Assembly: GCA_963576475.1 (NCBI GenBank)
Contig: OY754979.1
Location: 25,553,034-25,617,033, forward strand
DNA from: Molanna angustata
Taxonomy: Eukaryota; Arthropoda; Insecta; Trichoptera; Molannidae
Direction: 5' to 3'
Length of the DNA stretch: 64,000 nucleotides
Shown: in pieces, positions 11,871-23,680 of the stretch
How positions within the stretch are numbered: the first letter of the stretch is position 1
Layout: each line of letters begins with the position of its first letter
Program-made: the position numbers and the translations under genes
Notes under the pieces: generated by a model
Databases searched by the model: none
Seen by the model: the letters and a program-made list of their open reading frames with translations, nothing else
What the model was told of the DNA's origin: nothing

Positions 11871-12034
11871 GTGCCACATTCCTACCTTGAAATAGCAAAA
11901 TAATTTATTAAAAAAAATACGATATCGAGATTGTTTATCATAGTTCTAAATAAAAAAAAAACAAAATTATATAAAATAAAAAAAAATTATAAAAACAATT
12001 ATTACAACGACTTAGTAATTAATATTATGTAACC

Positions 12035-12080
12035 ACCTCGGAACAGGCCTGGCCTAGTGAGGTGATACAAACCAACCCAA
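12035..12080. repeat. Dispersed short repeat, inverted partner at 33707-33755
   Basis: CCACCTCGGAACAGGCCTGG and the CCTAGTGAGGTG that follows recur in reverse complement in front of L3. Confidence 0.55.
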
Positions 12081-12193
12081 TTTATTTGTTATGTTGCTTA
12101 TATAAAATGTATTATTCATTCATTCATTAATTCATACCATCACGGCATATCCCACAATGTGGGGTAACCAGCGACAGGTTTGCGGGTGTGCAG

Positions 12194-12236
12194 TATAAAA
12201 GGGAGAACAACACATCTATGTTTACCCACACACCAG
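12194..12236 (+). promoter_or_regulatory. Candidate core promoter of L2
   Basis: TATAAAAG at 12194-12201 in a locally GC-richer context, followed by ACCAGTC (A at 12235, slightly far) and then a possible donor in CACCTG|GTATAT. It lies 1.6 kb before the L2 start, consistent with a non-coding first exon. Not testable here. Confidence 0.3.
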
Positions 12237-12259
12237 TCTCGTTTCACCTGGTATATTTA

Positions 12260-13670
12260 ATAAAAAAAATATATAATAACGTATAACATTACGTGAACGA
12301 ATATATGAAGTCATATTTAAATTTAAAAATCTTAGTAATTAACAATTTATTAATTATTGGACAAATAAATAAATGATAATACTGTTTTTTTCACTCTTGT
12401 TATTCTTAATTATTCCTTCGATTGTTTCGTGTTCATTAACTGAGAAAAACATGAAAAAATAAACCAGAATTCCGCTTATAAAATGGGGAGTAAAGATTTA
12501 AAAAAAAATCTTGTTATAAACCTTTTTTGTCAATATTTGTCTGCCCCTCGAGCAGGTGCATATTTTGAACCTATGCCGGACCCGGCCTTGTGCAAATCAC
12601 TTTTCAAGAATCTTATAAAATTTTTACTGTTATTGTATTAATATGTATCACTTTGAATTGTACACTCATTATTCGTATACACGTTGAGCACAATGTAAAT
12701 GTATATTATATAATTAATTAGATATTGTTTACTTGTGAAATACTGCAATTGGCGCTATCATAATATAAAGGCTTGCCAATAAGTACAGGTCGATCGATGT
12801 CTTCACAGTGGGTTATAGGGCAACAAAAGTGTGTTGTAACATTTAAGCAATTGCCGATTCTTAGGGGTTCGTGTTTTTTTTGTTAGTATTACTTTTTTTC
12901 TTTAATTTTATTCAATTTTGTTTTTTTTGAATTTCGTTTTATTACTGTTTTTTATTTTGTAATTCTTGATGTATATATTGCGCTGAAATCTTTTTTTTTA
13001 TTGTCAGAATTTGTGTTATATCCAGTGATTATGTTTCATTTTATTTCTGATATTGATTTTATTTTTGATATCGTTTTTTAATTCTTTGATTTTATTATTT
13101 TTATTCTGGCAGTAATTTATTGTCAACATTGTAATTTTTATATAGTAGTTTGTTCATATACAGCAACACTTTACTTCAGTTCTTGATACAAAGTCTGGTT
13201 TTCAATTACTTTTGGAATGTATTTTCGTTCATTTTGGTAACATCAAACTACCTAAATAATATCAATCATTTTGTAAATGTGCACAGGGATTTTCGTCAAT
13301 CTCCACCTTTTCAGGGGTTTATGACAGATATCAGTCCTTTTGGAAGTGAATTTAAATGTATAATTCAAATCACTCATGCCCACGTGAGTTGGAGTAATTG
13401 CATACTGACCTAAACGAAGATTAGGGAGTGTTAAGGATATCTTCCATACACACTATTCCCTAAAAACATTACAAACTCACAAATAAATAAAAAAAAAATC
13501 GAAATAAATGAAAACTCAGAAACTTTCGCAGGCTTGTGTATAGATTAATATTTCTTCGAAATCGGATGAATGGTCAAGGCAGGCATACAAAAAATATTTT
13601 TTATTTAAAATATACTTACTTAGGTAAATAAATAATATTAAAAGATATTGAATTGTAAACAACACCATTC
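12260..13670. other. AT/T-rich spacer, no gene seen
   Basis: A short segment near 12535-12600 resembles 28030-28095 (GTCTG-CCC-GAGCAGGTGCAT type), probably LINE debris. The frame at 13150-13413 has no recognisable protein features. Confidence 0.4.
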
Positions 13671-13675
13671 AAGAT

Positions 13676-13785
13676 GGGCGTTGGCAGATAGGTAAGCGCC
13701 CTGGGTTAGTAATCCGGTGGTCCCGAGTTCGAAACCTGCTATGACCAATATCGTTCACTTATAGCACTAGCATTTATTTATTTAC
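13676..13785 (+). mobile_element. SINE-B head (tRNA-like)
   Basis: GGCAGATAGGTAAGCGCCCTGG as A-box region and GGTCCCGAGTTCGAAAC as B box, then CGTTCACTTATAGCAC shared with the copy at 20255. It sits 100 bases upstream of L2 exon 1. It is not a real tRNA gene because no acceptor stem closes. Confidence 0.55.
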
Positions 13786-13874
13786 AGTGTCATATATGTG
13801 GAACCAAAATCTCCATATTTCATTTAAAACTAATCCTATTAATTTGTTTAGTCCAACTCTAGAAAAAAATCAAC

Positions 13875-16800
13875 ATGTCATCAAAGAAACTACTGCTTCC
13901 GATAATGATCTCAAGTCTCCTACTCGGAGTTTCAGAGGGTCAGCTCCAAGGTTTGGCAAAAACTATTCAAGGAAGAAGAGATAAAGTAATCTCTGTGGTG
14001 TCTTCGCCAGTAGTTGCGGCTGGTTCTGCAGTTGCTGCCCCCGTGAAGACTATAAGCGGAGCAATCGCAAAACCAGTCATGAGTGCCGGCAAAGCAGTTG
14101 CAGCTCCGGTTGAAGATACAGTAGCTGCAGTTTCTACACCGGTCGAAAAAACTATAATCAAAACCATCCTCACGAACTGTAAGTGATTAATTTGATTTCT
14201 ACATACGTCGCTGTCCGCATTGCTGAGGGTTGTTCTTCCCCCACCACCACCTGTTCTGCTTACGGCCCCTTACAAAACTCTGAAATAACACATAAAGAAC
14301 ATATGAAGATTCTGGAGAATTCTAAAACCTTGCAGAAACTGCACTTAAAGTGCCAAAGAGAGCTAATTATGTAGAAACAACTGACTTACCGTTCACTAAT
14401 AGTGAAGATAAGAGTACACAGTATTTTTGACGAAAAATTATGAAAGCCCTGAAGTTGCTCTTCGTTGCTACAAGGTCCACATGTCCAATGGTTCTAAAGA
14501 AATTACTTCGGACATCGTTGTAGAGTTACCGTCGGAAAGTTGACTCATGAAACATGGCAGAAGACGCATGAAAGTAAAATTAACGCCTTGGAAATGAGGT
14601 CCCTAAGACGAATGTGTGACGAAACAATCTATGATAGCATAAAGAATGTGGATATCAGACGAGAATGCAAGATATTGTAGGTAGAATGAAGATAAAAGCT
14701 CTGCGATGGTTCGGACATGTAGAGAATGAACGATGAACGCCTGACAAGGAAAGTATACAAGACTGAAAAGAGTGGAATGAGAAGAAGGGGCCGGCCGAGA
14801 AAGAATTGGCATGACCATATAAATGAGATTTTGAAAGATGGTAATATACGAAGTCAGAATATAAGAAGAGCATGTATGACGCGTTACATGGATGTAAATG
14901 AGGCAAAACATGTATGTCAATATAGAAAAGTCTGGCGTTCGGTTTTCTCTGCCTACCACCGGGAACGACGTGATGTTTTGTATGTATATAATCCCAGATC
15001 CTTGTAATTTAAATAGTAAAATCAGCCAATAATGTTCGTTTTGTGACTTTTGGGATCATACGTCTGATATTTGTAGTTTTTGTTATGTCTTGTGATAAAT
15101 TGTAGAATTCTATAATTAGATTTTTTTTAAATATGTAAATTACATTTAATACATGTTATAAAAAAATCAACTAATTAATGTTTCCTTGCCTAATTTAAGC
15201 TGTAAGCTTGTGTTTAGGAAAGCACCAGTGCCCCGTTCCACCATCGTACTTTTCAACTTTTCACTTTTCGCTTTGCGATATGAGAATTTTGCAAAGTGCA
15301 AAGCGTTCGGGTTCCACGAACAAAAAATTGGCACTTTGCGGCGCGCCGCGGCGCAATTAACTTAACTAAAATAAATACTTAGTTAACGATTATCATAAAA
15401 CAAATATTTCAAAACCAAAAACAATACAAAAAGAATTTTCAATTAATATCAATAAGAATAAATACCTAATAACATGATCAAAACCATAACACAAAACAAA
15501 TAACACATACAAAAATGAAAATGAACTACAAACTGATATAAACACATATACATACAATGCCAGTTGATTATTGATGGCATTATAAGTTGAAAAGATCATT
15601 TGAACACAAAATAAATACGTTGTGGAATATGTGTTCATATATTTACTATACTTTAACTTGTTTCTTAATCGAATATATTTTTAAAGTTGCATATACAGAA
15701 AAATGGGATTTTTTCCCTGTCGGGAGTAAATGATATTTTTTAACAAATATTTAAGATCTCAATAGAGACGAAGTAGAAATATTATAGGAGAACCAGGAAC
15801 TCAATGCGCCTACGGGGCTTACAAAGGTGTAATTATTATTACCGTTTTTATTATTATTGTTGATGCAGCTTTTCACGATTTTGTAGGGCTTACGACCAGT
15901 CATCGGCTGGTTTGCGCGATCACAGCATAAATTCAAAAGAAAAGATTTTCACGATTGATATAACTTTAAAAAAATGGATTGATAGGGAACTCAATAAAAA
16001 AGCAGAATCGGTGAATGTTGCGCAAGCGCATAAAAAGATCACGTAAAACAGCCGATGACAAGTCGTGAGCCCTGTAGGTACCTTGAGTTTCTGGTTCTCC
16101 TATAATATTCCAAATTCGTTTCTATTGAGATGTTAAAAAATATTCACAAAATATCATTGTTTCTTAATTATTATATTTTGAGATAGATCGATTTTTTTGT
16201 TCTGATCTTGATCCACTTTTGCCTCGACTTCCTTGGGATCAAAATATTGGTTTCTCTCATTATTTGTTTGAATTTGAAGAAAAATCATATTTTTTATTTA
16301 AAGGTAATGCTTATAAGAAGGTTTTGGGAGTCACGTATGAACAGATCGACAACAAGAATCCCGATATTTCAAAACTGACATTGGACATTTGGAATGGACA
16401 ACAAAAGGTAAAATCTTTAAAAAAATTCTGAACATTAGTTTTTATATTCATCTTTAATTTCTCAATTATCACATCATCACATTAGGTACAAAATACTAAC
16501 AAAGAAAACAAAATTCCTGATATATAAAACACTTCACAGACCTGTCGTAAGGTATGGAGCTGAATGTTGGGTCTTAAGAAAAAGAGACGAAACGAAGGAA
16601 AATCCTGAGAAAGATATTTGCCCCAGTAAATGATAATAGACTTTAGAGGATGCGATACAATCACGAACTACAGGCATTATATGACGAACCCAACATTGTA
16701 CAAGTCATAAAAGTACGTAAACTGCAGTGGTTGAGACATGTCAGCCGGATGAATGATGATCGTATCCCCAAAAAGGTTCTTAATACCAATCCAGAGGGCG

Positions 16801-19800
16801 GAAGAAGTAGAGGCATGCCTAAGCTAAGATGGCTGGACGACACAGAAGACGACATAAGGGCGATCGGAATAGCAAACTGGAGGAGAGCGGTGAAGGACAG
16901 GGACGGCTTGAGAAGGATTTTGGAGGTGGCCAGGGCCCACACAGGGATGTAGCGCCAATGATGATGATTAATTTCTCAATTCATATACAAAGAGGTTCAA
17001 CTTATATTTATTACTAGCATCAATGCCCCACCGCTGGCCAAGGATGTAATTATGTAAAGGAATAAGAAATTGTTTTTATAATACTGTCATCGAAAGGAAG
17101 AATGCATACAAAATTTCGGTAGGATGAGAAGTGGGATAAAATTTGATTGATTATAAGCATTGTAAATAATTGAAAGTAATTTAAAGCCAACCCATTCCTT
17201 TGTTTGTAGTGTAGGTGAACAAAATGTCTGCAAAATCGGACTATGGGAAGTGGTTTGAAATTTGATTTAATATAAACATCATAAATGTTTTAGTGCTGGC
17301 TAAATCCCTTATTTTTATATATTGTCATCAGAAGCAAGTGTGTTTAGAAAATGTTATCGATTTTGTATGATAGGAAATGGTTTAAATAAATTGCACTTTT
17401 GTTACACTATTGTATTATTGTTATTCTGTATTGTTTATGTGGATTTAAATAAATAAATAAAAATAAATAACTTTGTAACATGAAGGACAAGCCATAGAAA
17501 GAGTCATATCTTTTAAATATCTTGGAATTCTTCTCACTGATGATTTAGATCCTGACAAGGAACTAAGGTGCCGCATCGAGACAGCTCGCGAGATGTTTTT
17601 CAGAATGAAGACACTGTTTTGCAACGATAGCTTAAATCTTAAAACAAGGCAGCGCTTGGTGAAGTGCTACATATGGTCCATACTTCTATATGGAGTTGAA
17701 ACCATAAATATCAATATGTTTAACCGTCTAGAGGCCTTTGAAATGTGGCTGCATCGCCGCATGCTGAAAATTTCGATAAAGTATCAAATGTAGTGGTGCT
17801 CAGGAAAGCAAATGTCGAGCGCGAGCTGGGTGAAACAATAAAGCGACGAAAAATATCGTATTATCGGTCACATTCTACGAGGCAATAAGTACAGGCTGCT
17901 CAAACTGATTATGAAGGGCTGCAATAGAGGGACGTCTCAGAATAGGAAGACGTCAGATGTCATGGCTCCGCAACATTCGTGAGTGAACCGGCATCAGAGA
18001 CGTTGGCGAATTGTTCCGTATGGCGGCGAATAGAGATGCCTTCTCAGCAGTGATCGCCAACGTCGGGGGGACTTGATATGGCACGAAAAAGAAGGCATGT
18101 TATATTTGTATTTCAGTTTCTGTATCTCCATAATTTTATGCATGTGTTGTGTACTATCCTTTTAAGATAAAATATGATTTAGCCACGATATCTATCTACG
18201 GCCAAGACCTTGTCATATCTCAATCAATTGAGCTGATGTATTGAAATCTTCTTACACCAATATATTTCTACTTTCAGGATACATTTAACATTAGCGATGA
18301 CGGCATTTCAAAGTATCTTCGGTCGAAAAACTACAATAGTCGTCCGATCACCATATTTATCCACGGGTTCCAAACCTCGTCCCAGGGTGACGCGGCTGTG
18401 GAGATGGCCACGGCTCTGACAAAAAAATTCGCCGACAAGCGAACAATTCTGACTCTGGACTCCAGCAGTTTCATTGAATATTACTACCTTCGCTCCAGTA
18501 CTTATACGAGGTTTCTGGGACAGAAATTGGGCGCCAAACTCGCTGATTTCCACAAAGGTGGGTTTTCAAACTACATGATAGGTACTAGCTGAACTCAAGT
18601 AGTGGTAAATAAATATACACCACCAGGATACAAAGCCTCGAAGCTCACACTCGGTTCAAAATTTTGTAGGCTTAATATTTTGTTCTTACTATGTCGAAAT
18701 TTCATCCACATACCAGTTTTTGGATATTTACAATTTTAATATTGCTTGTTAGATTTAAATTAAGATGCGGATTTAGACGCGCATTTGGATGGTTTTATAA
18801 TAGCGATTCAGGAAAGAGTAATAATATAAGTTAAAGATTTTTTAAACGTTAATAATAAGGAATCATTAGGGTTGATAGATATTATAGCGACCTCCTCAGA
18901 GCCTAATCATTTGGTATGTTTAGTATCTGGATGGGTGAACTATTCCCAATTGAAAGCTTTATCGGTGCGTTTGTTGCATTTTATTTTGATCTATATTATT
19001 TAAAATTTACACATTGATCTGCTAATTCTCTCGAGGAAGTGTATAATTGTAATAATAATAATTGAGTGTTTTTATTTGTGGAACTTAAATTTAATATCAT
19101 TAATAAGTCGGCCATCGCCGGCTTTTCCGCACAGTATCTAGTGATTTCATTGCATTTCTAAATTTATTATTGAAATTATGTTTTTTGACTTTGTTTTGTG
19201 TATTCCTTATTATTATTATTGTACTTTTGTTTTAGTAGATCGTCGATTTTTGCATTATGTTTTTTTAAATACTGTTGTAACTTCTTCTTCATCGTTCAGT
19301 ATACCTGTTGGTCTGTTATTCAAAAACTATGCTTCTTGAAATGACGAAGTCCCACTATCCACCCTTCTTTCTCTTGGGTGGTGTTCCGGGCAGACGATGA
19401 CCAGAACTCGGCTGCTGATACGACAGTAAAGTCTTTCACTGTCCATTCTGGCTACGTGGTCCCTTCAATGTCTTCTTCTGGATCTACTCCACCGAACTAT
19501 GTAATCTATTTCACATGTTTTTCTTACTTCAACATTGCGAACACGATCTCGAAGAGTTTTCCAGTGATTGACCTTAGAACCTTCATTTCCGTTGTAGCCC
19601 CTTGGTTCGTACAGTGTCTGCTCGCGTTTCCATAGAATACGTCATGATCTGTCGCACACATGTTTTATATATTATATTCTGACATTGCTGTCAATACGCT
19701 TGATGTGTTTATTTTTCCCGACCATATTTTTTAGACAACCAGATATGGAATTATTGACTTGTTCACGGACTTCATTGTATAGGTCATTATGGCTGTAGAT

Positions 19801-21309
19801 CTCTACTCCTAAATATTTAAAACTCATTATTTGTTCCACGAACTTATCATCAAATATTGTTATTGTAAAAAGCTTCTAGCCGTATAATCAAATAAATAAA
19901 TAATGAATTATTTTAAGAAATTATGGTCCTTGAATCTTTTTTCACTCTGCTATTGTGAAAAATATTACAATTGATTTTTCAGATGGAGTAGCTCCTAATG
20001 ACATTCATCTGATAGGTCACAGTTTTGGGTCCTACATAGCTGGCTTCGCTGGCAAGAGCTTTAACGAGATCACTAGCAAGAAGGTCGGAAGAATCAGCGG
20101 ATTGGATCCGGCTGGACCTTGCTTCTTCCAAAAACCGCAGGAGTTGAGACTTGGCAAGGAAGACGCCGACTTTGTGGATGTTATTCACACGTCTGCTGGT
20201 GTTTTTGGAATTGCAAATCCAATTGGCATGTAATCATTTTTACTATTCATTACTAGGTGGTGGCAGAGCGGTAAGCGCGCTGGGTTTGTAATCCAGTGGT
20301 CGCGAGTTCGAATACTGCCTCGACCGATTTCGTTCATCTATAGCACAAGCATTTATGATTAATTTAGGGAATGTATGAGAATGTATATGTAGTTGTTACA
20401 ATGACATGTCATGACCTTCGTCTTGATGGATTTGTGTGTATATCGTACTATTTTCTTATGTACGACTTCTTGTTGATATGTGTATGGTGCATTAACTTTG
20501 AGTTGAATAGTTTGCATACAAAATAATGTGCAAGTGGCGAGTTAATTGCCTTGTGGCAATTTCTTCTAACTAACCAAAGCTTTATTTCCGTCTCCAGATT
20601 TCATCTATCAAAACAAAATCTGTTTTGTCTGTTTTATCTTTGTTTAACAATTTATACAATAAAAATAGATTCCATAATAATGAATTCAATAATGATTGTA
20701 AACCTGAAAATGAAAAAAATAGATTCTCTGTTAGGACGAATGACAAATTCTCTCTCCGTATCATGCCAGGTACCACCGAGAAACGTCGGCTATTATTCTG
20801 GCATATTGTGTTTTTCTGTCGTGAGCTTATCAAAACAGCTCCTCCTCTATGAATACCAGTCCACTCTCTGATGTTCCTCTGATATGAATATTCATATTAA
20901 ATATATAATCGAATATTCACATTTGATGAGACCAAAGGAATTTCATTAGACGTTAACACAGTCACTGAGCTGATCCGTTTTCTCCGTTTTAGGTCACATT
21001 GACTTCTATCCAAACGGAGGCTCTAAGCAGCCAGGCTGCCTTATACCCCCTTGCAGTCATAGCAGGTCTTGGGGGCTCTACAGAGAGTCCGTAAATGCCC
21101 CTGAAAACTTTATCGGAGTCAAGTGCGCCAGCTGGAACAGTTACAAGTCCGGCAGTTGCTCCAGTGAAACGGCGCTGATGGGCTTTGGGACCGATCCATC
21201 CGCTAGAGGAGTCTTCTATCTGTCAACGAAAAGGAGCCCCCCATACGGAAAGGGAGCCACAATTCTAACGACGACGCCCATGAGTTTTATTAAGAGACTG
21301 ATTTCTTAA
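13875..21309 (+). CDS. L2: secreted lipase / phospholipase A1-like protein with Ala/Val/Pro-rich N-terminus
   Basis: Spliced exons: 13875-14178, 16304-16407, 18278-18557, 19983-20225, 20993-21309, giving 415 aa with the same phases as L1. Seen: signal peptide (about 1-23), an Ala/Val/Pro-rich repetitive stretch (about 35-95) with recurring PV-plus-charged steps, HGF at 165-167, GHSFG with Ser243, LDPAGP with Asp271, CSHSR with His333, lid Cys326-Cys331. The catalytic triad is complete, so activity is expected. Odd: exon 4 must end at 20225 to keep its 243-base length and frame, which makes the donor GC (20226-20227) instead of GT. Without splicing there, translation stops two codons later, before the catalytic His. 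The introns carry several LINE and SINE fragments. The role is as for L1; the N-terminal repeat segment has no function I recognise. Confidence 0.87.
14440..14985 (+). pseudogene. RTE-like LINE C-terminal fragment in L2 intron 1
   Basis: Frames read NDERLTRKVYK, GRPRKNWHDHI and a final KVWRSVFSAY, the usual end of RTE-type LINE proteins, with frame breaks near 14670 and 14720. No intact enzyme. Confidence 0.7.
15215..15360. other. GC-rich block, possible MITE remnant
   Basis: GTTCCACCATCGTAC...CGTTCGGGTTCCACGAAC has internal near-inverted CTTTGC/GCAAAG motifs and a GGCGCGCCGCGGCGC run. The class cannot be told. Confidence 0.3.
15715..16165. mobile_element. Fold-back MITE with about 130-base arms in L2 intron 1
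   Basis: 15735-15920 and 16010-16150 are inverted copies (TCTCAATAGAGACGAAG ... GGGCTTAC ... CATCGGCTGG). The left arm is interrupted by a short (ATT)n insertion. Same family as 7395-8747. It ends about 140 bases before exon 2. Confidence 0.7.
16485..16965 (+). pseudogene. RTE-like LINE C-terminal fragment in L2 intron 2
   Basis: Frame 16650-16952 reads LQWLRHVSRMNDDRIPKKVL and GRSRGMPKLRWLDD, the classic end of RTE-clade reverse transcriptase. The upstream part (VVRYGAECWVLRKRDE) is in another frame. The 3' end is TGATGATGATT, as in RTE tails. Confidence 0.8.
17018..17400 (+). repeat. Degenerate ~125-base tandem repeat, shared with 46.1 kb
   Basis: Three units around TGGTTTGAAATTTGATT ... 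ATATATTGTCATC. The block opens with CTAGCATCAATGCCCCACCG and matches the start of the larger array at 46090. Confidence 0.65.
17490..18075 (+). pseudogene. RTE-like LINE fragment in L2 intron 2
   Basis: FKYLGILLTDDLDPDKELRC, then LILKTRQRLVKCYIWSILLYGVE-type sequence, MWLHRRMLKISI and GHILRGNKYRL, with frame breaks near 17790 and 17865. Same family as the minus-strand piece at 1515-1805. Confidence 0.75.
18600..19280. other. First part of L2 intron 3, nothing recognised
   Basis: AT-rich, no element or frame that I can name. Confidence 0.4.
19285..19870 (-). pseudogene. RTE-like LINE fragment, minus strand, L2 intron 3
   Basis: The reverse strand reads MSFKYLGVEIYSHNDLYNEV, then VRNVEVRKTCEIDYIVRW and ARMDSERLY, the palm-end and C-terminal landmarks of RTE-type LINEs, with several stops. 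Confidence 0.65.
20226..20227 (+). promoter_or_regulatory. Non-canonical GC splice donor of L2 intron 4
   Basis: ATTG|GCATGT where L1, L3 and L4 have G|GTTAGT, G|GTAAGT and G|GTAAGT at the same codon phase. The acceptor at 20991-20992 is normal. The nearest GT (20230) would break the frame. Confidence 0.65.
20255..20400 (+). mobile_element. SINE-B copy, L2 intron 4
   Basis: tRNA-like A box (GGCAGAGCGGTAAGCGCGC) and B box (GGTCGCGAGTTCGAATAC), then GATTTCGTTCATCTATAGCA and the TTTAGGGAATGTATGAG body. It begins about 30 bases after the GC donor. Confidence 0.65.
20528..20580 (-). mobile_element. LINE 3'-tail fragment, minus strand
   Basis: AAGTGGCGAGTTAATTGCC and GGCAATTTCTTCTAACTAACC are the shared LINE/SINE 3' hairpin in reverse. 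Confidence 0.55.
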
Positions 21310-21418
21310 AAATAATCTACTATTGTTTTAAAGGACTATTGATTCAGTGTCTTTTATATTGTGTTTTAATACTCAAAACTATTTATTTTTAATAATGGAT
21401 TAAATCCACTAATTTTGT

Positions 21419-21424
21419 AATAAA
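21419..21424 (+). terminator. L2 polyadenylation signal AATAAA
   Basis: 110 bases after the L2 stop. The flanking sequence (TTTTAATACTCAAAA...ATAATGGATT) is conserved after L3, whose AATAAA is at 41103. Confidence 0.6.
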
Positions 21425-21496
21425 CGTTATGTTCGATTTACATTGTTTCATTTATTGATTGAGACCTTATTGCGACTGAAAATAATTAAGCTTGTA

Positions 21497-21560
21497 CCCT
21501 GCACAAGTGGCGAGTTTATTGCCATATGGCAATTTCTTCCAACTAACCAGGGTTTCCAGC
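21497..21560 (-). mobile_element. LINE 3'-tail fragment, minus strand
   Basis: AAGTGGCGAGTTTATTGCC ... GGCAATTTCTTCCAACTAAC, the tail shared with 24625 and 29200, plus TTTCCAGCCCAGA. The rest of 21561-22295 is AT-rich with no gene seen. Confidence 0.6.
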
Positions 21561-22295
21561 CCAGAAATTTTACATAATATAGTAAAAATTTCTCTAAGTT
21601 GGTGTTTTATGATTTCAAAGTTGAAAAAAACTGTAAAAAATATAGATCCGGCAAACAAATCTCGCGTATTTTGGCTTGATACTTTGTCCATATGTTAAGA
21701 GAAATAATTTCTGTTGAACAAATCAACTGTTGGAATAGGCGCAAAATATATGCATTATAGCAGTACATCTCAATCTTTTTATTTTTTTTTTAATTCTTAA
21801 TCTTCATACAATTTGTATGAAATGATATTGTATGTACTGCTATAATGTGTAAATTAGTTGAAGAATATATATTGATATTATTGGATGTTTTGGCGTTTTT
21901 AGACATATATTATAAAAAAATAAATTTGCAGTTTATCGTGTTCTTAAACTGTAATACACAATCCGACAATCCCCTCCTCATTCACTAAAGATCCCTCCTC
22001 CTCATCCTGAAACATACTCGCTAACTGTATATGTGGATATCTTTTTTTTATCTATCTTATTAAAAAAAATTATCTTGTATTATCTTATGAATTTTTTAAC
22101 TATGTAATCAATTACTGTATAATCATTAATATAAATTGAATAAAGCACTTTTGGTTCAACTTTTATTCAAGAAATGTAACATAAAATAAATAAATTATAG
22201 CTGTAGCTTTCTGAGAGAAAATAAATCATAAAACAATATTTTTCTTAATGAAAAAAGTTTGAGAACCCTGGAACTTTTAGATTTTAGATTTTTTG

Positions 22296-22520
22296 TCGGC
22301 CTTCGTGGCTCAGTTGGTTAGGTATCTGACTGCTGATCCAAAGGTCTCGTGTTCGAATCCCGGTGAAGACACAGTTTTTAATTGTGTTTTCAGTCTGGAT
22401 CTGTGAGACGATCAATCGTAAGTCTCCAGAATTTTGCAACTTGTTATTGGGTACGTGTTAAATTAATATTTGACATAGTACCTGTTAGTTGCACGAGAAG
22501 TAATATTAAATAAATAAATA
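22296..22520 (+). mobile_element. SINE-A, most complete copy
   Basis: tRNA-like head with A box (GTGGCTCAGTTGGTTAGG) and B box (GTGTTCGAATCC), a 3' body with TGTGAGACGATCAATCG and GTTGCACGAGAAGTAA, and a TAAATAAATA tail. It lacks a pairing acceptor stem, so it is a SINE, not a tRNA gene. Confidence 0.8.
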
Positions 22521-22664
22521 AGGACAAGTTTGTGATATTGTATAAGTCTATATTTATCGAAATTTTTTTGAAACAAAAATTGGTATGTAATAAAGTAAAG
22601 ATTAAATTGTAGACATAAATAAATAAATAAATTTGCACGTAATGAAGTCACAATACATACAAAA

Positions 22665-22935
22665 ATTGGCATGTTAATTATTACGATGCATACAAAAATT
22701 GGCATGTTAATTATTACGTTGCATACAAAAATTGGCATGTTAATTATTACGTTGCATACAAATATTGGCATGTTGATTATTACGTTGCATACAAAAATTG
22801 GCATGTTGATTATTACGTTGCATACAAAAATTGGCATGTTAATTATTACGTTGCTTACAAAAATTGGCATGTTAATTATTATTACGTTGTTAACAAAAAT
22901 TGGCATGTTAATTATTACGTTGCATACAAAAATAT
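22665..22935. repeat. 33-base minisatellite, about 8 copies
   Basis: Unit ACAAAAATTGGCATGTTAAT plus TATTACGTTGCAT. Period 33 keeps a frame open on both strands, which explains the repetitive opposed open frames. They are not genes. Confidence 0.9.
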
Positions 22936-23241
22936 GTGGCTGAAGTTTCGAACGTTCTAACGGAATGAACTAACGGATCAATGGTCAGGTACAAAAATTC
23001 TTGTTTTGAATTGACGTAAATTTCACTGGTTTAATTAGGCCTATATTTAATTTCATAAATAAAAATATGACCAACAAGATAAACATATGGATAACCCCTG
23101 ACACACCAATAAATGATTCAATTACAAATACAGCGACAATGAATCTTTTATAAATAAATATAGCAGGGATATCCAACCCATTTCGAATCAAATAAATACA
23201 CCGTTGAATAAATACACAAATTATAGTCATCAGCAAATAAC

Positions 23242-23680
23242 TTGAAAGATCACGTGGGCTGCGCAGAGCGCATATTTGAGTTACTTTGTTGTTTTGTACC
23301 TACGCAAACCGTCTCCGCCTCCCTTACTGGCGTTCTACCTTCCCATTTTATGATTCCCTTCCAAGATTTAATAGCATCAATTAAAAATGAAATAATTTCC
23401 AAATGGACCATTGACTGGAATATGACCAGTACTATGAAAGGTTCATCCTATAAATCCATCCAAATTTCTATTCCTCCAGGCATGGTCAAACGAGACGTGT
23501 CAAATATACGTCGCATCAGACTAGGACACTGCCTTATTAACAGTCACCTCTACAAGATGCATGTAAGGGATACGTAGCCCTTCGTGTGTTTGTGGGGAGG
23601 AAGTCGAGACCCTGAACCATGTGTTTTTTGAATGCCCAATCCACACATAATGGGTGGAATGCCATATAAGCTAATAATAA
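23242..23680 (+). pseudogene. LINE C-terminal fragment (Jockey-like) with zinc knuckle
   Basis: Frame reads SNIRRIRLGHCLINSHLYKM then, after a stop, a CVCGEEVETLNHVFFECPIH knuckle (C-x-C...H...C), the usual end of Jockey-type ORF2. Upstream DDL-like acidic residues are lost. Confidence 0.75.

Noticed and set aside
13787..13984. Frame overlapping the L2 start in another phase
   Set aside because: Shadow of L2 exon 1; it has no signal peptide and does not join exon 2 in frame.
20226..20234. L2 exon 4 ending in a genuine stop (truncated lipase gene)
   Set aside because: A normal exon 5 with the catalytic His follows in the correct phase and place, so a GC donor is the simpler reading; kept as a testable finding.
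22296..22375. Possible tRNA gene
   Set aside because: A and B boxes are present, but no acceptor stem closes and the same head is fused to a common body in seven places, so it is a SINE.
22463..22943. Opposed repetitive frames with 11-residue units
   Set aside because: A 33-base minisatellite with no stop in phase gives open frames on both strands; no other gene signals.
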